This document shows, one piece after another, positions 24,326-32,953 of a stretch of 42,458 nt of DNA. The stretch covers positions 1-42,458 of the forward strand of contig VFZU01000045.1 in assembly GCA_016870995.1 (NCBI GenBank). Reading direction: 5' to 3'. The notes beneath the pieces were generated by a model. That model was not told where the DNA came from. It ran no database searches and worked only from the letters and a program-made list of their open reading frames with translations. This stretch comes from Acidobacteriota bacterium (GTDB lineage: Bacteria; Acidobacteriota; Terriglobia; Bryobacterales; Bryobacteraceae). Made by a program: the position numbers and the translations under genes. Each line of letters begins with the position of its first letter. The stretch's first letter is position 1.

Positions 24326-24991
24326 ATGAGAAAACTGATCCAACGCTTGATGCCCGCCGCCCTCGGCGCCGTGTTTGCTTTCCAAGGAGTTCCCGCGATG
24401 TCCGCTGATTTCCCAGATCCCAAGATCGACGCCCCACTCGTAGCCAGCAAGGACAAAGCCACAGCGATCCTCGCCGGTGGTTGCTTCTGGTGCACCGAAG
24501 CCGTCTTCGAAATCATGGAAGGTGTCGAAGACGTCGTCTCCGGCTACGTGGGTGGAACCAAAGAAACCGCAAAGTACGACATCGTCTCCACCGGCCGCAC
24601 CGGCCACGCCGAAGCGATCCTGATCACCTACAACCCCGGCAAGGTCTCCTACGGCCAACTCCTCAAGATCTTCTTTGCCGTCGCTCACGACCCCACGACG
24701 CTCAACCGCCAGGGCAATGACATTGGCCCGCAATACCGCAGCGCCATCTTTTACATCGATGACGAACAGAAGAAGATTGCCGAGGCCTACATCGCGCAAC
24801 TCGATGCCGCCAAGCAGTTCCGCAACCCCATCGTCACCCAGGTCGCCAAGTTCGACAAGTTTTACACCGCCGAAGGCTACCACCAGAATTACTCAGCCAA
24901 CAACAAGACCGGCTACGTCGTCGCCGTCAGCGACCCCAAAGTAGAAAAACTCAAGAAGCAGTTCCCCGGCTGCGTCAGAAAGAGGAAGTAA
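24326..24991 (+). CDS. msrA: Exported peptide-methionine (S)-S-oxide reductase
   Basis: 221 residues, longer than cytoplasmic MsrA because of an N-terminal signal peptide (MRKLIQRLMPAALGAVFAFQGVPAMSA). The catalytic motif GCFWCTE has nucleophile C53. VVSGYVGG, GHAEAILITYNP, FFAVAHDPTTLNRQGND-GPQYRS and AEGYHQNY complete the family signature. It repairs S-methionine sulfoxide in proteins, here in the periplasm. Its stop is directly followed by the msrB ATG (TAAATG), so the two are co-translated. Resolving cysteines near the C-terminus are limited to one (C in FPGCVRK). Confidence 0.96.
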   Translation: MRKLIQRLMPAALGAVFAFQGVPAMSADFPDPKIDAPLVASKDKATAILAGGCFWCTEAVFEIMEGVEDVVSGYVGGTKETAKYDIVSTGRTGHAEAILITYNPGKVSYGQLLKIFFAVAHDPTTLNRQGNDIGPQYRSAIFYIDDEQKKIAEAYIAQLDAAKQFRNPIVTQVAKFDKFYTAEGYHQNYSANNKTGYVVAVSDPKVEKLKKQFPGCVRKRK

Positions 24992-25513
24992 ATGAAACGA
25001 ACCTCAAGAAGGACCATGATGCTATCTCTCTCCGCCTTCGGCCTCAATGCGGCGCCGAAGAAAATCAAAATCGCGCAGTTCGACGGCGCTGGCAAACAGA
25101 CCTCAGTCGTTGAAGTCGACAAGCTTGTCAAAACCGACGACGAGTGGAAAAAGCAACTCTCGCCCGAAGAGTTCTACGTCACCCGCAAGCAAGGCACCGA
25201 GCGCGCCTTCACCGGCAAGCTCAACAAGAACTACGCCGACGGCATCTACCGCTGTATCTGCTGCGGCACGGCCCTCTTCGATTCAAAGACCAAGTTCGAC
25301 TCCGGCACCGGTTGGCCCAGCTTCTGGGCCCCCATTGCCAAGGAGAACGTCAAGAACCTGTCCGACAACACCCTCGGCATGGTCCGCGTCGAGAACCAAT
25401 GCTCTCGCTGCGACGCCCACCTCGGCCACGTCTTCGAGGATGGCCCGAAGCCGACGGGTCTCCGCTACTGCATGAACTCCGCCTCGCTCAAGTTCGAACC
25501 CCGCCAAAAATAG
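24992..25513 (+). CDS. msrB: Exported peptide-methionine (R)-S-oxide reductase
   Basis: 173 residues with a Tat/Sec-like leader ([20 protein letters not shown]). MsrB reduces R-methionine sulfoxide. Zinc ligands are C88/C91 (CICC) and C137/C140 ([12 protein letters not shown]); the catalytic cysteine is C160 in [21 protein letters not shown] is the family substrate loop. The insert between the leader and the catalytic domain ([26 protein letters not shown]) is unusual and may be a small added strand pair. With msrA it forms a periplasmic repair pair. A large hairpin follows at 25531-25570. Confidence 0.96.
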   Translation: MKRTSRRTMMLSLSAFGLNAAPKKIKIAQFDGAGKQTSVVEVDKLVKTDDEWKKQLSPEEFYVTRKQGTERAFTGKLNKNYADGIYRCICCGTALFDSKTKFDSGTGWPSFWAPIAKENVKNLSDNTLGMVRVENQCSRCDAHLGHVFEDGPKPTGLRYCMNSASLKFEPRQK

Positions 25514-25530
25514 TCTCCAAATCTGACGCA

Positions 25531-25570
25531 GTTGGGCCTTAAGTACCGCCTTAAGCACTCAAGGCCCAAC
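25531..25570 (+). terminator. Hairpin downstream of msrB
   Basis: GTTGGGCCTT at 25531-25540 and AAGGCCCAAC at 25561-25570 are perfect 10-bp arms around a 20-base loop that itself repeats the palindrome CTTAAG (second copy 25550-25555). It starts 17 bases after the msrB stop. No T-run follows, so it may be a 3' stabilising or Rho-linked structure rather than an intrinsic terminator. Confidence 0.45.
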
Positions 25571-25655
25571 CACGAAAATCCAGCCCGGCATCACCTTCAC
25601 AATCACTTATGGCAAAAGTATCGTCCGCTTCCTTCTGATCGTCGAAGCCCACCAG

Positions 25656-26561
25656 GTGGACGGCAAAGCAATGCAAGGCACTTGGGGGTTCCACCGTTCA
25701 AGTACGGGCCATCTCCTCACAGAAACCCGCGGCTCCTTCAGCACCGTCTGGTTTCCCGCTCTCGGCATCGGGGACACACTCGTGTTCCACAATCAAAAGG
25801 GAAAACCCTTACTGATGTTGAACGCCGGTGGCACGGAAAGTAGCCACGGCAATCGCTTCATCTTTGGCCCGGCTGGCAAGAGAGGTGTTCGCGTCAAAGG
25901 CTACAGCAACATCCCGAATCTGGATTTTGAGAAGGTCTGGTTCGGCTTCGGCTTCAAATGGGGTGGTCACCTCGCCGTTGGCGGCTCTGAATTCATGATC
26001 GGTGGCCTCACCAACGCCGGTAACGGCAAAACCACGGTCATCCAGACGCAAAACTTCAAGGCTAGGCCCGGGCTGGGTGGCTCTTACACTCTTGTTGGAA
26101 TTCTCGCTTTGGGCTATCCAACGGCCCAAGCCATGAATGGTGCCACGAACGACGGCTTCGACTTTGCGCTTTCTTTCGGCAAGAAATGGGACGGGATTCT
26201 TAAGAGTCTCGAAAACACCCCGGACTACGTCAAGCTGGTCAACAATCTGCCAAGGGTTCTCAATCGCATCGAGATGATTGAAGACATTGTCGATCGCCTC
26301 AAGAAAATCGAAAACGTCGCCAGTTGGGCCAAGATTCTTGCGACATTTTCAGGCATTCCGGCTTCGGATAGTTCGTTTTCCATTTTCGATATCCCTGGGG
26401 CTGGAGACGGCCTGGAGATTGGGGTCAGCTTCGGCGTAACTACCATCAGCAGTGTCGACGGTATCGATGCCCCATCCTGGCCTACGCCACCTGTCCACAA
26501 GATCTCAAAACCAACAGCTGAACCGCGTCCTTACACGGGCCTCGGGCGTCGCAATTTCTAA
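25656..26561 (+). CDS. Unknown protein with uncertain or missing start
   Basis: 301 residues if started at GTG 25656. I do not recognise a family. The open frame continues upstream to 25527 with protein-like sequence (IQPGITFTITYGKSIVRFLL then IVEAHQ) but contains no ATG, GTG or TTG, so the true N-terminus may use a rare start (CTG 25635) or have been lost. The central part is Gly- and aromatic-rich (NLDFEKVWFGFGFKWGGHLA, GSYTLVGILALGYPTAQAM), suggesting a beta-sandwich or barrel. Residues about 185-235 form an amphipathic helix (VLNRIEMIEDIVDRLKKIEN). The tail is Pro-rich. It overlaps the convergent methyltransferase by 4 bp. Confidence 0.5.
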   Translation: MDGKAMQGTWGFHRSSTGHLLTETRGSFSTVWFPALGIGDTLVFHNQKGKPLLMLNAGGTESSHGNRFIFGPAGKRGVRVKGYSNIPNLDFEKVWFGFGFKWGGHLAVGGSEFMIGGLTNAGNGKTTVIQTQNFKARPGLGGSYTLVGILALGYPTAQAMNGATNDGFDFALSFGKKWDGILKSLENTPDYVKLVNNLPRVLNRIEMIEDIVDRLKKIENVASWAKILATFSGIPASDSSFSIFDIPGAGDGLEIGVSFGVTTISSVDGIDAPSWPTPPVHKISKPTAEPRPYTGLGRRNF

Positions 26562-27334
26562 CGCTCTGGCTTCGTCGCCACCACCCAAGAATCAGGGAAC
26601 TTGTACAACACAGTTTCCGCATCCCCCTCGAGGCGCTTCAACTCCTCCAGATGCGCCTCGTACTCTTCCATGCTCTCGATTCCCTTTGCCGGAATTCCGT
26701 CTTTCATTGCCTCGAGTGTCATCCGGTAGGTTCGTCGCATCGGCCTCAGCCCGCGCTCGATCGGCAACTCGCCTCCTGGCTCCACAATCGCTCCCGCCTT
26801 CGCGAACCGATTCGCCAGCGTCCTGCCTACCAACGGATGTGCGAACATCCCCCGCCACACCTTCGTCATCTGCGTCAGCCCCAATGAATCCGGGTCCCCG
26901 GCATCGAAAGCAAAATCCGGCTCATAGGCAATCACCTTGCCCCCCGGTTTCACCATTCGCATCATCTCGCTCACTGCCGCCTGCGGGTCCGGCAAATGCA
27001 CCAGCAAGTTCCGAACGAACACCATATCGAACGAATCGTCCTCAAACTCCAACTCCATTGCATTTCCAGTTTCAAACCTCACCCCCTGCCGGTTCCCTTC
27101 ATGCGCCCTCGCATAAGCAACCAGAGCCGCATCAAAGTCCACCCCGACACATTCGATCGGATCCAGCCGCTCGGCTAGCATGCGCATCCTATGACCCTGG
27201 CCACATCCAAGATCCAAACATCGGCCACCGTGCGCAATACCTGCCCCTTCCAAAATCCGTTCCGCCACCGGATTCAAGATCTGCGCCAGCAACTGTTGAC
27301 GTTCAGCATTCTGTTCGTTGATCGTGTAGCTCAT
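26558..27334 (-). CDS. Class I SAM-dependent methyltransferase
   Basis: 258 residues. The Rossmann-type core is plain: motif I CLDLGCGQGHRMRMLAERL, then CVGVDFDAALVAYAR, GNAMELEFEDDSFDMVFVRNLLVHLPDP and MMRMVKPGGKVIAYEPD. This matches the Methyltransf_11/UbiE-like group. The C-terminal half (LEAMKDGIPAKGIESMEEYEAHLEELKRLEG) is helical and probably binds the acceptor, which is unknown. No signal peptide. It stands alone between the unknown gene and the sialidase-fold gene. Confidence 0.88.
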   Translation of the reverse strand: MSYTINEQNAERQQLLAQILNPVAERILEGAGIAHGGRCLDLGCGQGHRMRMLAERLDPIECVGVDFDAALVAYARAHEGNRQGVRFETGNAMELEFEDDSFDMVFVRNLLVHLPDPQAAVSEMMRMVKPGGKVIAYEPDFAFDAGDPDSLGLTQMTKVWRGMFAHPLVGRTLANRFAKAGAIVEPGGELPIERGLRPMRRTYRMTLEAMKDGIPAKGIESMEEYEAHLEELKRLEGDAETVLYKFPDSWVVATKPER

Positions 27335-27404
27335 GAGCGTCTAAGGATTACAACCAAACGCTGCTAGCCCAACATCCGAACTCTTTCAGTTCTTCGCGTT
27401 CGTT

Positions 27405-27419
27405 ACATTTCTGAAATGT
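27405..27419. promoter_or_regulatory. 15-bp palindrome upstream of the methyltransferase gene
   Basis: ACATTTC-T-GAAATGT is a perfect palindrome, 71 bp upstream of the methyltransferase start on the minus strand and downstream of the sialidase-fold gene. The symmetry and length fit a repressor operator. No protein can be assigned to it. The rest of the 183-bp gap (27335-27517) shows nothing else clear. Confidence 0.35.
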
Positions 27420-27517
27420 GACCAGTGTTCACATGGCGAAATCGATCGGCCCGCACCACGACCACATTTCTTCCGACCCCCCACGCTGTTGTTGCCTATT
27501 CCAGTTGAAAGATCTGA

Positions 27518-28681
27518 TCAGACATGATTGTCCCGCCGCCACCGGATCGTCGTGATCAGAGTATCCCCCCGAAATGGCTTGTCCACCAGAATGTCTCCCA
27601 GCGTTACCAGCGTTTCCCGAGGCCCAATATTCGTCACGTGAAAATTGCCATGCATCGCATCTCCATCCCGTGGCACCAGCACCCGCTCGCTCGCCCGCAC
27701 CAGCACCCGCCGCTTCGTATCGAACTCGGCCAGATACGTCGGCGTCCGCCACCGCATCACCTTCAGATTGCTCTCGTCCCGCCTTGTGTAACTCAGATAC
27801 AGCTTCTCCCGGTGCGCCACCCAATGCTGCTGCGTCGTCGAGGTCACCAGTGGCTGCCCATCATCAAACTGATACGTCTCGAGCCCCTGCCAATCGAGCC
27901 CATCACGCGATACCGCAAAATGCCCCCGCTCATCCTCGCTGCGAATCGTCATCCAGAACAAGCCGCCATGAAAAACCACCGACGGCTCCATCAGCCCCCG
28001 CTTCACCGCCAGCTTCAGCACATTCCCCATCCGCTTGGCCACCAGTCGTTCCCCATCAAACGAACAAAGCAGTGTGCTCACGCTATGGTCCGGTCTTTCG
28101 GTCATCATCGACACCGGCACCAACACATCGCCATTGGCGAAAGTCCACCGTTGCCCACACCCCGCACTCATCATCATCGTCGCTTCCGGGTGCTTAAACT
28201 CCAGCTTTTGCGGCAGCGTCCAACTCCCATCCGCCTTGCGAACAAAGTACCGGATCCAACGGTCTTCACTCGGCCGGATCAGCTTCTCATCCTTGTAGTG
28301 AACATCCTGCCCCAGGCACAACACAACACCGGTCCGCGCATGATACTCCGGTACAACATCACTCGCCACATCTTCATAGCCGCCACCCAGCACCGTGCGC
28401 TCCAGCGCCGGGATCGGCCGCCGTTCGCTCCACGTCTTGCCCCCATCAAAGCTCTCTGAGTAGTGTGGCTGGTGCATCACATCAGAGTCGGTCAGTAACT
28501 GCACCGTCATCAACAGCCCGCGCCGCATTCGCGCCACCTTGGGATGAAACCAGCAAGTTCGCGCCTGCTTGCCTTCCCACAGCAGGCGCGTCTCGATCGA
28601 TTCGATCAGCGAGTCGCGCCGCCGCGCGAACAGACTAACCGCGCTTCTTCTCGTAATCAGCAAAGCGTTCCTTGAACTCAT
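27518..28681 (-). CDS. Sialidase-fold (BNR/Asp-box) exported protein
   Basis: 387 residues from ATG 28681; GTG 28690 and a TTG near 28663 are alternatives, all inside the end of pgi. The N-terminus ITRRSAVSLFARR is Tat-like. An Asp-box SFDGGKTW is visible near residue 78 and further strand repeats (VSRDGLDWQGLE, SYTRRDESNLKVM, FDTKRRVLVRASERVL) fit a six-bladed propeller as in exo-alpha-sialidases. The arginine triad of true sialidases cannot be placed with confidence, so the substrate may be another glycan. It overlaps pgi by about 47 bp, which suggests coupling to the upstream operon. Confidence 0.7.
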   Translation of the reverse strand: MSSRNALLITRRSAVSLFARRRDSLIESIETRLLWEGKQARTCWFHPKVARMRRGLLMTVQLLTDSDVMHQPHYSESFDGGKTWSERRPIPALERTVLGGGYEDVASDVVPEYHARTGVVLCLGQDVHYKDEKLIRPSEDRWIRYFVRKADGSWTLPQKLEFKHPEATMMMSAGCGQRWTFANGDVLVPVSMMTERPDHSVSTLLCSFDGERLVAKRMGNVLKLAVKRGLMEPSVVFHGGLFWMTIRSEDERGHFAVSRDGLDWQGLETYQFDDGQPLVTSTTQQHWVAHREKLYLSYTRRDESNLKVMRWRTPTYLAEFDTKRRVLVRASERVLVPRDGDAMHGNFHVTNIGPRETLVTLGDILVDKPFRGDTLITTIRWRRDNHV

Positions 28682-30017
28682 CCCAGCCACTGCGCCCCAT
28701 CAGAGCATACGTGAACTTCTTACCCAATTCCACGCCTTCCTGATCAAACGCATTGATGTTCAGCAGTTCCCCCATGAACGCCGTTTCGAATTCCATCAGC
28801 TGAAAGAATGCGCCGAGATGTTCTTCATCCACGCGCTCGAGAGTAAACGTGCAATTCGGCCGGCCATTGGTAGCCAGTGCAGCCTCCGTCGCCCGCCGTT
28901 CGGCATCGAGCAACTTACCCATCGACTGCCCGCCCAGATAATCAAACCCATCGAGCCCCAGCTTCGCCTTCGGAATCTTCACTTGCTTCTTCGGCTTCTC
29001 GACCACCCAGAAGCTATACACCTTATCGTTCGGCCCTTCCATATAGAGCTGCACCTGCGAGTGCTGGTCTGTCGTTCCCAGCGCTGCCACCGGCGTCTGC
29101 CCCACATTCACAACGGCGCCAGTCCGATCCTTGGCCTTACCTAAGGATTCAGCCCACAATTGCCGGAACCAGAATGCCGCGCCCCACAGGAAGTTGCTAT
29201 ACGGGAAAGCCACCTGAATCGACTTGTTCTTCTTCGTCCAGATCAGCCAGTGATGCACCGCGGCGCTCAGCGCCAAATTCGTTTCAAGATCTTCGCTCCA
29301 CGCCGCGGTCGTCATTTCCGCGGCCCCACGGCAAAGCTTCTTGATGTTCACGCCAATCAGCGCAGCCGGCACCAGGCCCACTGCCGACAACACGCTAAAG
29401 CGCCCGCCGACATTCTCCGGGATGTGAAACGTCACATACCCTTCTTGGGTCGCTAGCACCTTCAAGTCCCCACGGCCTTCGCTCGTCACAGCGATAATCC
29501 GCCCTGCCGCTTTCTTGCCGAGTGAGTTCATCAACCACTCACGCACCACTAGAAATCCGCCCATCGTTTCCGCTGTTGAGCCGCTCTTGGCAATCACCAC
29601 CACCAGCGTCTTCTTCGGCGACATGCTCTCGAGCGCATGATTCAGAAAGTCTGGGTCGACGTTGTCGAGGATCACCAGCCGCGGCCGCTTTGTGGTTCCT
29701 GATCCCTGCACCGGATGAGGTCCTCGCATCGCGCAATCCACTGCCCAGCAACCGAGAGCGCTGCCGCCAATTCCCACCACACAGACAGTGTCGTAAGTAC
29801 CTGAGTACTTCTTCGCGACTACCTCGATTTCCTGAATCAGCTTCTTGTTTCCCGGCAGATCGGGGAAGCCGTACAAACCTTCTGCATATCCCTTGCGGAA
29901 ACCCGCCAGTGCGGACGCCGCCGCCTCTTGCCCCCCATTCAGTTCAGCCTGTGTCAGGCCGTTCTCGTCGCCCACCATCGACGCAAGCAGGTTGCGCGGG
30001 TCAAAGCTGATCGACAT
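28635..30017 (-). CDS. pgi: Glucose-6-phosphate isomerase
   Basis: 460 residues. It interconverts glucose-6-phosphate and fructose-6-phosphate in the cytoplasm. Motifs include VCVVGIGGSALGCWAVDCA, VVIAKSGSTAETMGGFLVVREWL, GGRFSVLSAVGLVPAALIG and the C-terminal block LGAFFQLMEFETAFMGELLNINAFDQEGVELGKK (quoted in parts) with the conserved Gln/His-region residues. The length fits the shorter bacterial forms. It starts 9 bp after accC stops and is likely in the same transcript. Confidence 0.93.
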   Translation of the reverse strand: MSISFDPRNLLASMVGDENGLTQAELNGGQEAAASALAGFRKGYAEGLYGFPDLPGNKKLIQEIEVVAKKYSGTYDTVCVVGIGGSALGCWAVDCAMRGPHPVQGSGTTKRPRLVILDNVDPDFLNHALESMSPKKTLVVVIAKSGSTAETMGGFLVVREWLMNSLGKKAAGRIIAVTSEGRGDLKVLATQEGYVTFHIPENVGGRFSVLSAVGLVPAALIGVNIKKLCRGAAEMTTAAWSEDLETNLALSAAVHHWLIWTKKNKSIQVAFPYSNFLWGAAFWFRQLWAESLGKAKDRTGAVVNVGQTPVAALGTTDQHSQVQLYMEGPNDKVYSFWVVEKPKKQVKIPKAKLGLDGFDYLGGQSMGKLLDAERRATEAALATNGRPNCTFTLERVDEEHLGAFFQLMEFETAFMGELLNINAFDQEGVELGKKFTYALMGRSGWDEFKERFADYEKKRG

Positions 30018-30026
30018 GCGATTCTC

Positions 30027-31382
30027 CTAGGATTGTTGTAACGAAGCCAGTTTCCGGGCAATAAATGTTGTATCCATGTTTCCCGCCGCGAAGTCCGGAT
30101 CATTCATGATCTTCTTCTGCAATGGAATCGATGTATAAATACCTTCCACCACAAACATATCGAGAGCACGCTTCATGCGCGCAATCGCTTCGGCACGGTC
30201 TTTGCCGTGCACAACGAGCTTGGCCACCAGCGAATCGTAATACGGTGGAATCACCCCATCTGTATACACTGCCGTATCCACTCGCACCCCAATTCCACCA
30301 GGCAGATTCAGGCCTGTAATTTTGCCAGGGCAGGGAGCGAACGTCACCGGATGCTCAGCATTGATTCTGCATTCCAGTGCATGACCACTCAACGCCACCG
30401 GTCCACCCAGGATCTCCGGCAGCGTCTCACCCGCAGCGATGCGTATTTGCGCCTTCACCAGATCGATTCCCGTAATCATCTCCGTCACCGGATGTTCCAC
30501 CTGGATGCGGGCGTTGACCTCGATGAAGTAAAGCTTGCCCTTCTCATCCATCAGAAATTCGACGGTACCCGCATTGTGGTAACCAATCGCCTTCAGCGCC
30601 TTCTTCAGCGCCGCCACAGTCTCATCGCGCAACGCCGGGCTCACGGCTGGCGAAGGAGCTTCTTCGATCAACTTCTGATGTCGCCGCTGGATCGAGCACT
30701 CGCGCTCGCCCAACACTTCGACATTGCCATGTTCATCGGCCAACACCTGAAATTCAATGTGACGAGGTGCGCCAATGTACTTCTCCATGTAGATATCCGG
30801 CACGCTAAACGCCGCCCCGGCTTCCGTCTGCGCCTGCGCCAGCAGATTCGGCAACTCCTCAGCCGAATTCACCACGCGCATCCCGCGCCCGCCCCCGCCA
30901 GCCGCCGCCTTCAGAATCACCGGGTATCCAATCGATTCGGCAAACTCCAGCGCTTCCTCGGCGCTCGTCAGCGCTTCCGGCGAGCCCGGCAATACCGGAA
31001 CCCCAGCCTCGCGCATCACCTGCCGTGCCTTCTGCTTCAGCCCCATCATCCGCGTCACTTCCGGCGTCGGCCCGATGAACTTAATACCGCTCATCTTGCA
31101 AACTTCCGCAAACCGGTCGTTTTCGCTCAAGAATCCGTAACCAGGGTGAATCGCCTGCGAGTTCGTGATCTCCGCTGCGCTGATCACACTCGGGATGTCC
31201 AGATAGCTACGCGCACTCTTGGCAGGTCCAATGCAGACTGCTTCATCCGCAAACCGGACGTGAAGGCTATGGCGGTCCGCCTCGGAATACACAGCGACCG
31301 TCTTGATGCCGAGATCCTTCGCCGCGCAAATCACGCGCAGAGCAATCTCGCCACGATTGGCAATCAGAATTTTTTGGAACAT
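30027..31382 (-). CDS. accC: Acetyl-CoA carboxylase, biotin carboxylase subunit
   Basis: 451 residues, normal length. It carboxylates biotin on AccB with ATP and bicarbonate, the first step of fatty-acid synthesis. The ATP-grasp signature is complete: [15 protein letters not shown] at the N-terminus, [52 protein letters not shown] (two parts) and [13 protein letters not shown]. It begins 5 bp after accB ends. Confidence 0.97.
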   Translation of the reverse strand: MFQKILIANRGEIALRVICAAKDLGIKTVAVYSEADRHSLHVRFADEAVCIGPAKSARSYLDIPSVISAAEITNSQAIHPGYGFLSENDRFAEVCKMSGIKFIGPTPEVTRMMGLKQKARQVMREAGVPVLPGSPEALTSAEEALEFAESIGYPVILKAAAGGGGRGMRVVNSAEELPNLLAQAQTEAGAAFSVPDIYMEKYIGAPRHIEFQVLADEHGNVEVLGERECSIQRRHQKLIEEAPSPAVSPALRDETVAALKKALKAIGYHNAGTVEFLMDEKGKLYFIEVNARIQVEHPVTEMITGIDLVKAQIRIAAGETLPEILGGPVALSGHALECRINAEHPVTFAPCPGKITGLNLPGGIGVRVDTAVYTDGVIPPYYDSLVAKLVVHGKDRAEAIARMKRALDMFVVEGIYTSIPLQKKIMNDPDFAAGNMDTTFIARKLASLQQS

Positions 31383-31387
31383 GTCGG

Positions 31388-31843
31388 TTAGTTGGGCCGG
31401 ATCGTAAACAACGCTTCGCCGTATTCCACGGGCTTGCCGTTCTCCACCAGTCGCGCCACAATCGTGCCAGAGACTTCGGCTTCGATCTCATTCATCAGCT
31501 TCATCGATTCGATGATGCACACCGTTGTTTTCGCCATCACCGAATCCCCGGGCTTCACAAACGGCGCCGCATCCGGAGACGCGGCTTCGTAGAACGTTCC
31601 CACGATCGGCGACTTCACCGTATAGAGGTTGTCCTTCTCTGCGGGAGCCAGTGCAGGCGCAGCCGCTGCCAATACCGCCGGAGCTGCCGCTACCGCCACA
31701 GGTGCCGCCGCAGGTAGAACCACTTCCCGCTGCGCCACGGCCCGCTGAATGCGGACTCGATGTTCACCTCGTTGTACTTCAAGCTCTGCTACACCGGTGT
31801 CGTTGGCGAGCTGAATCAGTTCTTTGATCTCTTCGATATTCAT
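31388..31843 (-). CDS. accB: Biotin carboxyl carrier protein of acetyl-CoA carboxylase
   Basis: 151 residues from ATG 31843 ([15 protein letters not shown]); the longer frame would enter the upstream peptidase gene. An N-terminal helical region is followed by a flexible Ala/Pro linker (about 40-68) and the biotinyl domain, with biotin attached to K115 in [14 protein letters not shown]. The thumb segment ([12 protein letters not shown]) is present. It lies 8 bp downstream of the Xaa-Pro peptidase gene. Confidence 0.97.
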   Translation of the reverse strand: MNIEEIKELIQLANDTGVAELEVQRGEHRVRIQRAVAQREVVLPAAAPVAVAAAPAVLAAAAPALAPAEKDNLYTVKSPIVGTFYEAASPDAAPFVKPGDSVMAKTTVCIIESMKLMNEIEAEVSGTIVARLVENGKPVEYGEALFTIRPN

Positions 31844-31851
31844 TACGGGTT

Positions 31852-32919
31852 CTAACCTGCTATTGTCCAACCTTTTGGCGTCGTTGTCAGCGCCTCAACT
31901 CCCGTTCCCGTCACTCGCACCGTATCCTCAATTCTCACTCCCCCGAATCCCTCAACGTACACACCCGGTTCGATCGTCACCAGCATCCCCTCTTCGAGCT
32001 TTGTTTTCGCTTTGCCGCCCAGACGTGGCGGTTCGTGAATTTCAAGCCCTAGCCCATGTCCTGTTGAATGCACAAAATACTCCGCGAGACCATGCTTCTT
32101 CAGCACATCCACAGCCGCCTGATGCACCTTCGTCGCAAGCTTACCCGGCCGCACCGCATCAATGGCCGCCAGATGCGCCTCAAGCACCGCCTTGTAAATC
32201 CGCAATGCCTTCCTGGGCATCTCCCCAACGCCAAAGGTCCGCGTCATGTCGCTCATGTATCCGTTGAGGCACGCCCCCATGTCGATCAGAAGATATCCGC
32301 CCGCGGCGATCTTGACCCTCCGTGGCTTGGCATGCGGCAACGCGGAATGAGCCCCGCTCGCCACAATCGTGTCGAATGCAGTCCCTTCCGCTCCCAGCTT
32401 CCGCATCTGGTAATCAATCTCCGCCGCCAAATCCGTCTCAAACATTCCAACCTTGAAATGTTTCATAGCCCTCTCGAGCGCCTGAGAGTTTAAGGCAACA
32501 CTGGCTCGAATCTTTACCGTTTCGTCTGGCGTCTTCACCCAGCGGGGCTTTTCAACCGCATCCCCCAGCCCAACCAGCTCGCCCAACTTGGCAAGACCCC
32601 GATGAAGCGCAAACGAAATCCGCTGATCTTCCACCCCAATGCGCTTTGCCTTCAACGCTTTGAGCCGCTTTGCCACTTCCTTCAGCGTGGGCCCCTTCAC
32701 GATCACCGCCGGGCAATTCGCCTCCTGCGCGGCCTGGGTCGTGTAGCGCGGATCCGTCAGCAACAGCGGCCCCTTCCGCGTCACCAGCAACAACCCGTTC
32801 GACCCAGTAAAACCGGTGTAATACCGCACATTCACCAGTGTGGAAACGACAATGGCGTCAACGTTTTGGCTCGCAAGTAGGCCGTTCAGTTCCAACGTAC
32901 AATTGTAACATTCAAGCAC
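31852..32919 (-). CDS. Xaa-Pro aminopeptidase-like M24 metallopeptidase
   Basis: 355 residues, typical of the short PepP/PepQ-type bacterial enzymes. The N-terminal creatinase-like domain (about 10-125) precedes the pita-bread domain with the five metal ligands in [21 protein letters not shown] (two aspartates), [23 protein letters not shown] and GGVRIEDTV. It removes N-terminal residues next to proline, in the cytoplasm. AGAGGTG-type ribosome site (AGAGGTG, about 6 bases upstream) supports ATG 32919. In many bacteria this gene is followed by efp and then accB-accC; here efp is absent. Confidence 0.88.
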   Translation of the reverse strand: MLECYNCTLELNGLLASQNVDAIVVSTLVNVRYYTGFTGSNGLLLVTRKGPLLLTDPRYTTQAAQEANCPAVIVKGPTLKEVAKRLKALKAKRIGVEDQRISFALHRGLAKLGELVGLGDAVEKPRWVKTPDETVKIRASVALNSQALERAMKHFKVGMFETDLAAEIDYQMRKLGAEGTAFDTIVASGAHSALPHAKPRRVKIAAGGYLLIDMGACLNGYMSDMTRTFGVGEMPRKALRIYKAVLEAHLAAIDAVRPGKLATKVHQAAVDVLKKHGLAEYFVHSTGHGLGLEIHEPPRLGGKAKTKLEEGMLVTIEPGVYVEGFGGVRIEDTVRVTGTGVEALTTTPKGWTIAG

Positions 32920-32953
32920 CTCTCGCTATCCCGCTAAGGTAAAGACCTGATTG

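Noticed and set aside
27524-28459. 311-codon plus-strand frame opposite the sialidase-fold gene
   Set aside because: Antisense shadow with His/Arg/Pro bias and no recognisable domain.
30207-31391. 394-codon open frame on the plus strand opposite accC
   Set aside because: It is an antisense shadow of a clear biotin carboxylase gene; its translation is rich in His, Arg and Gln with no domain.
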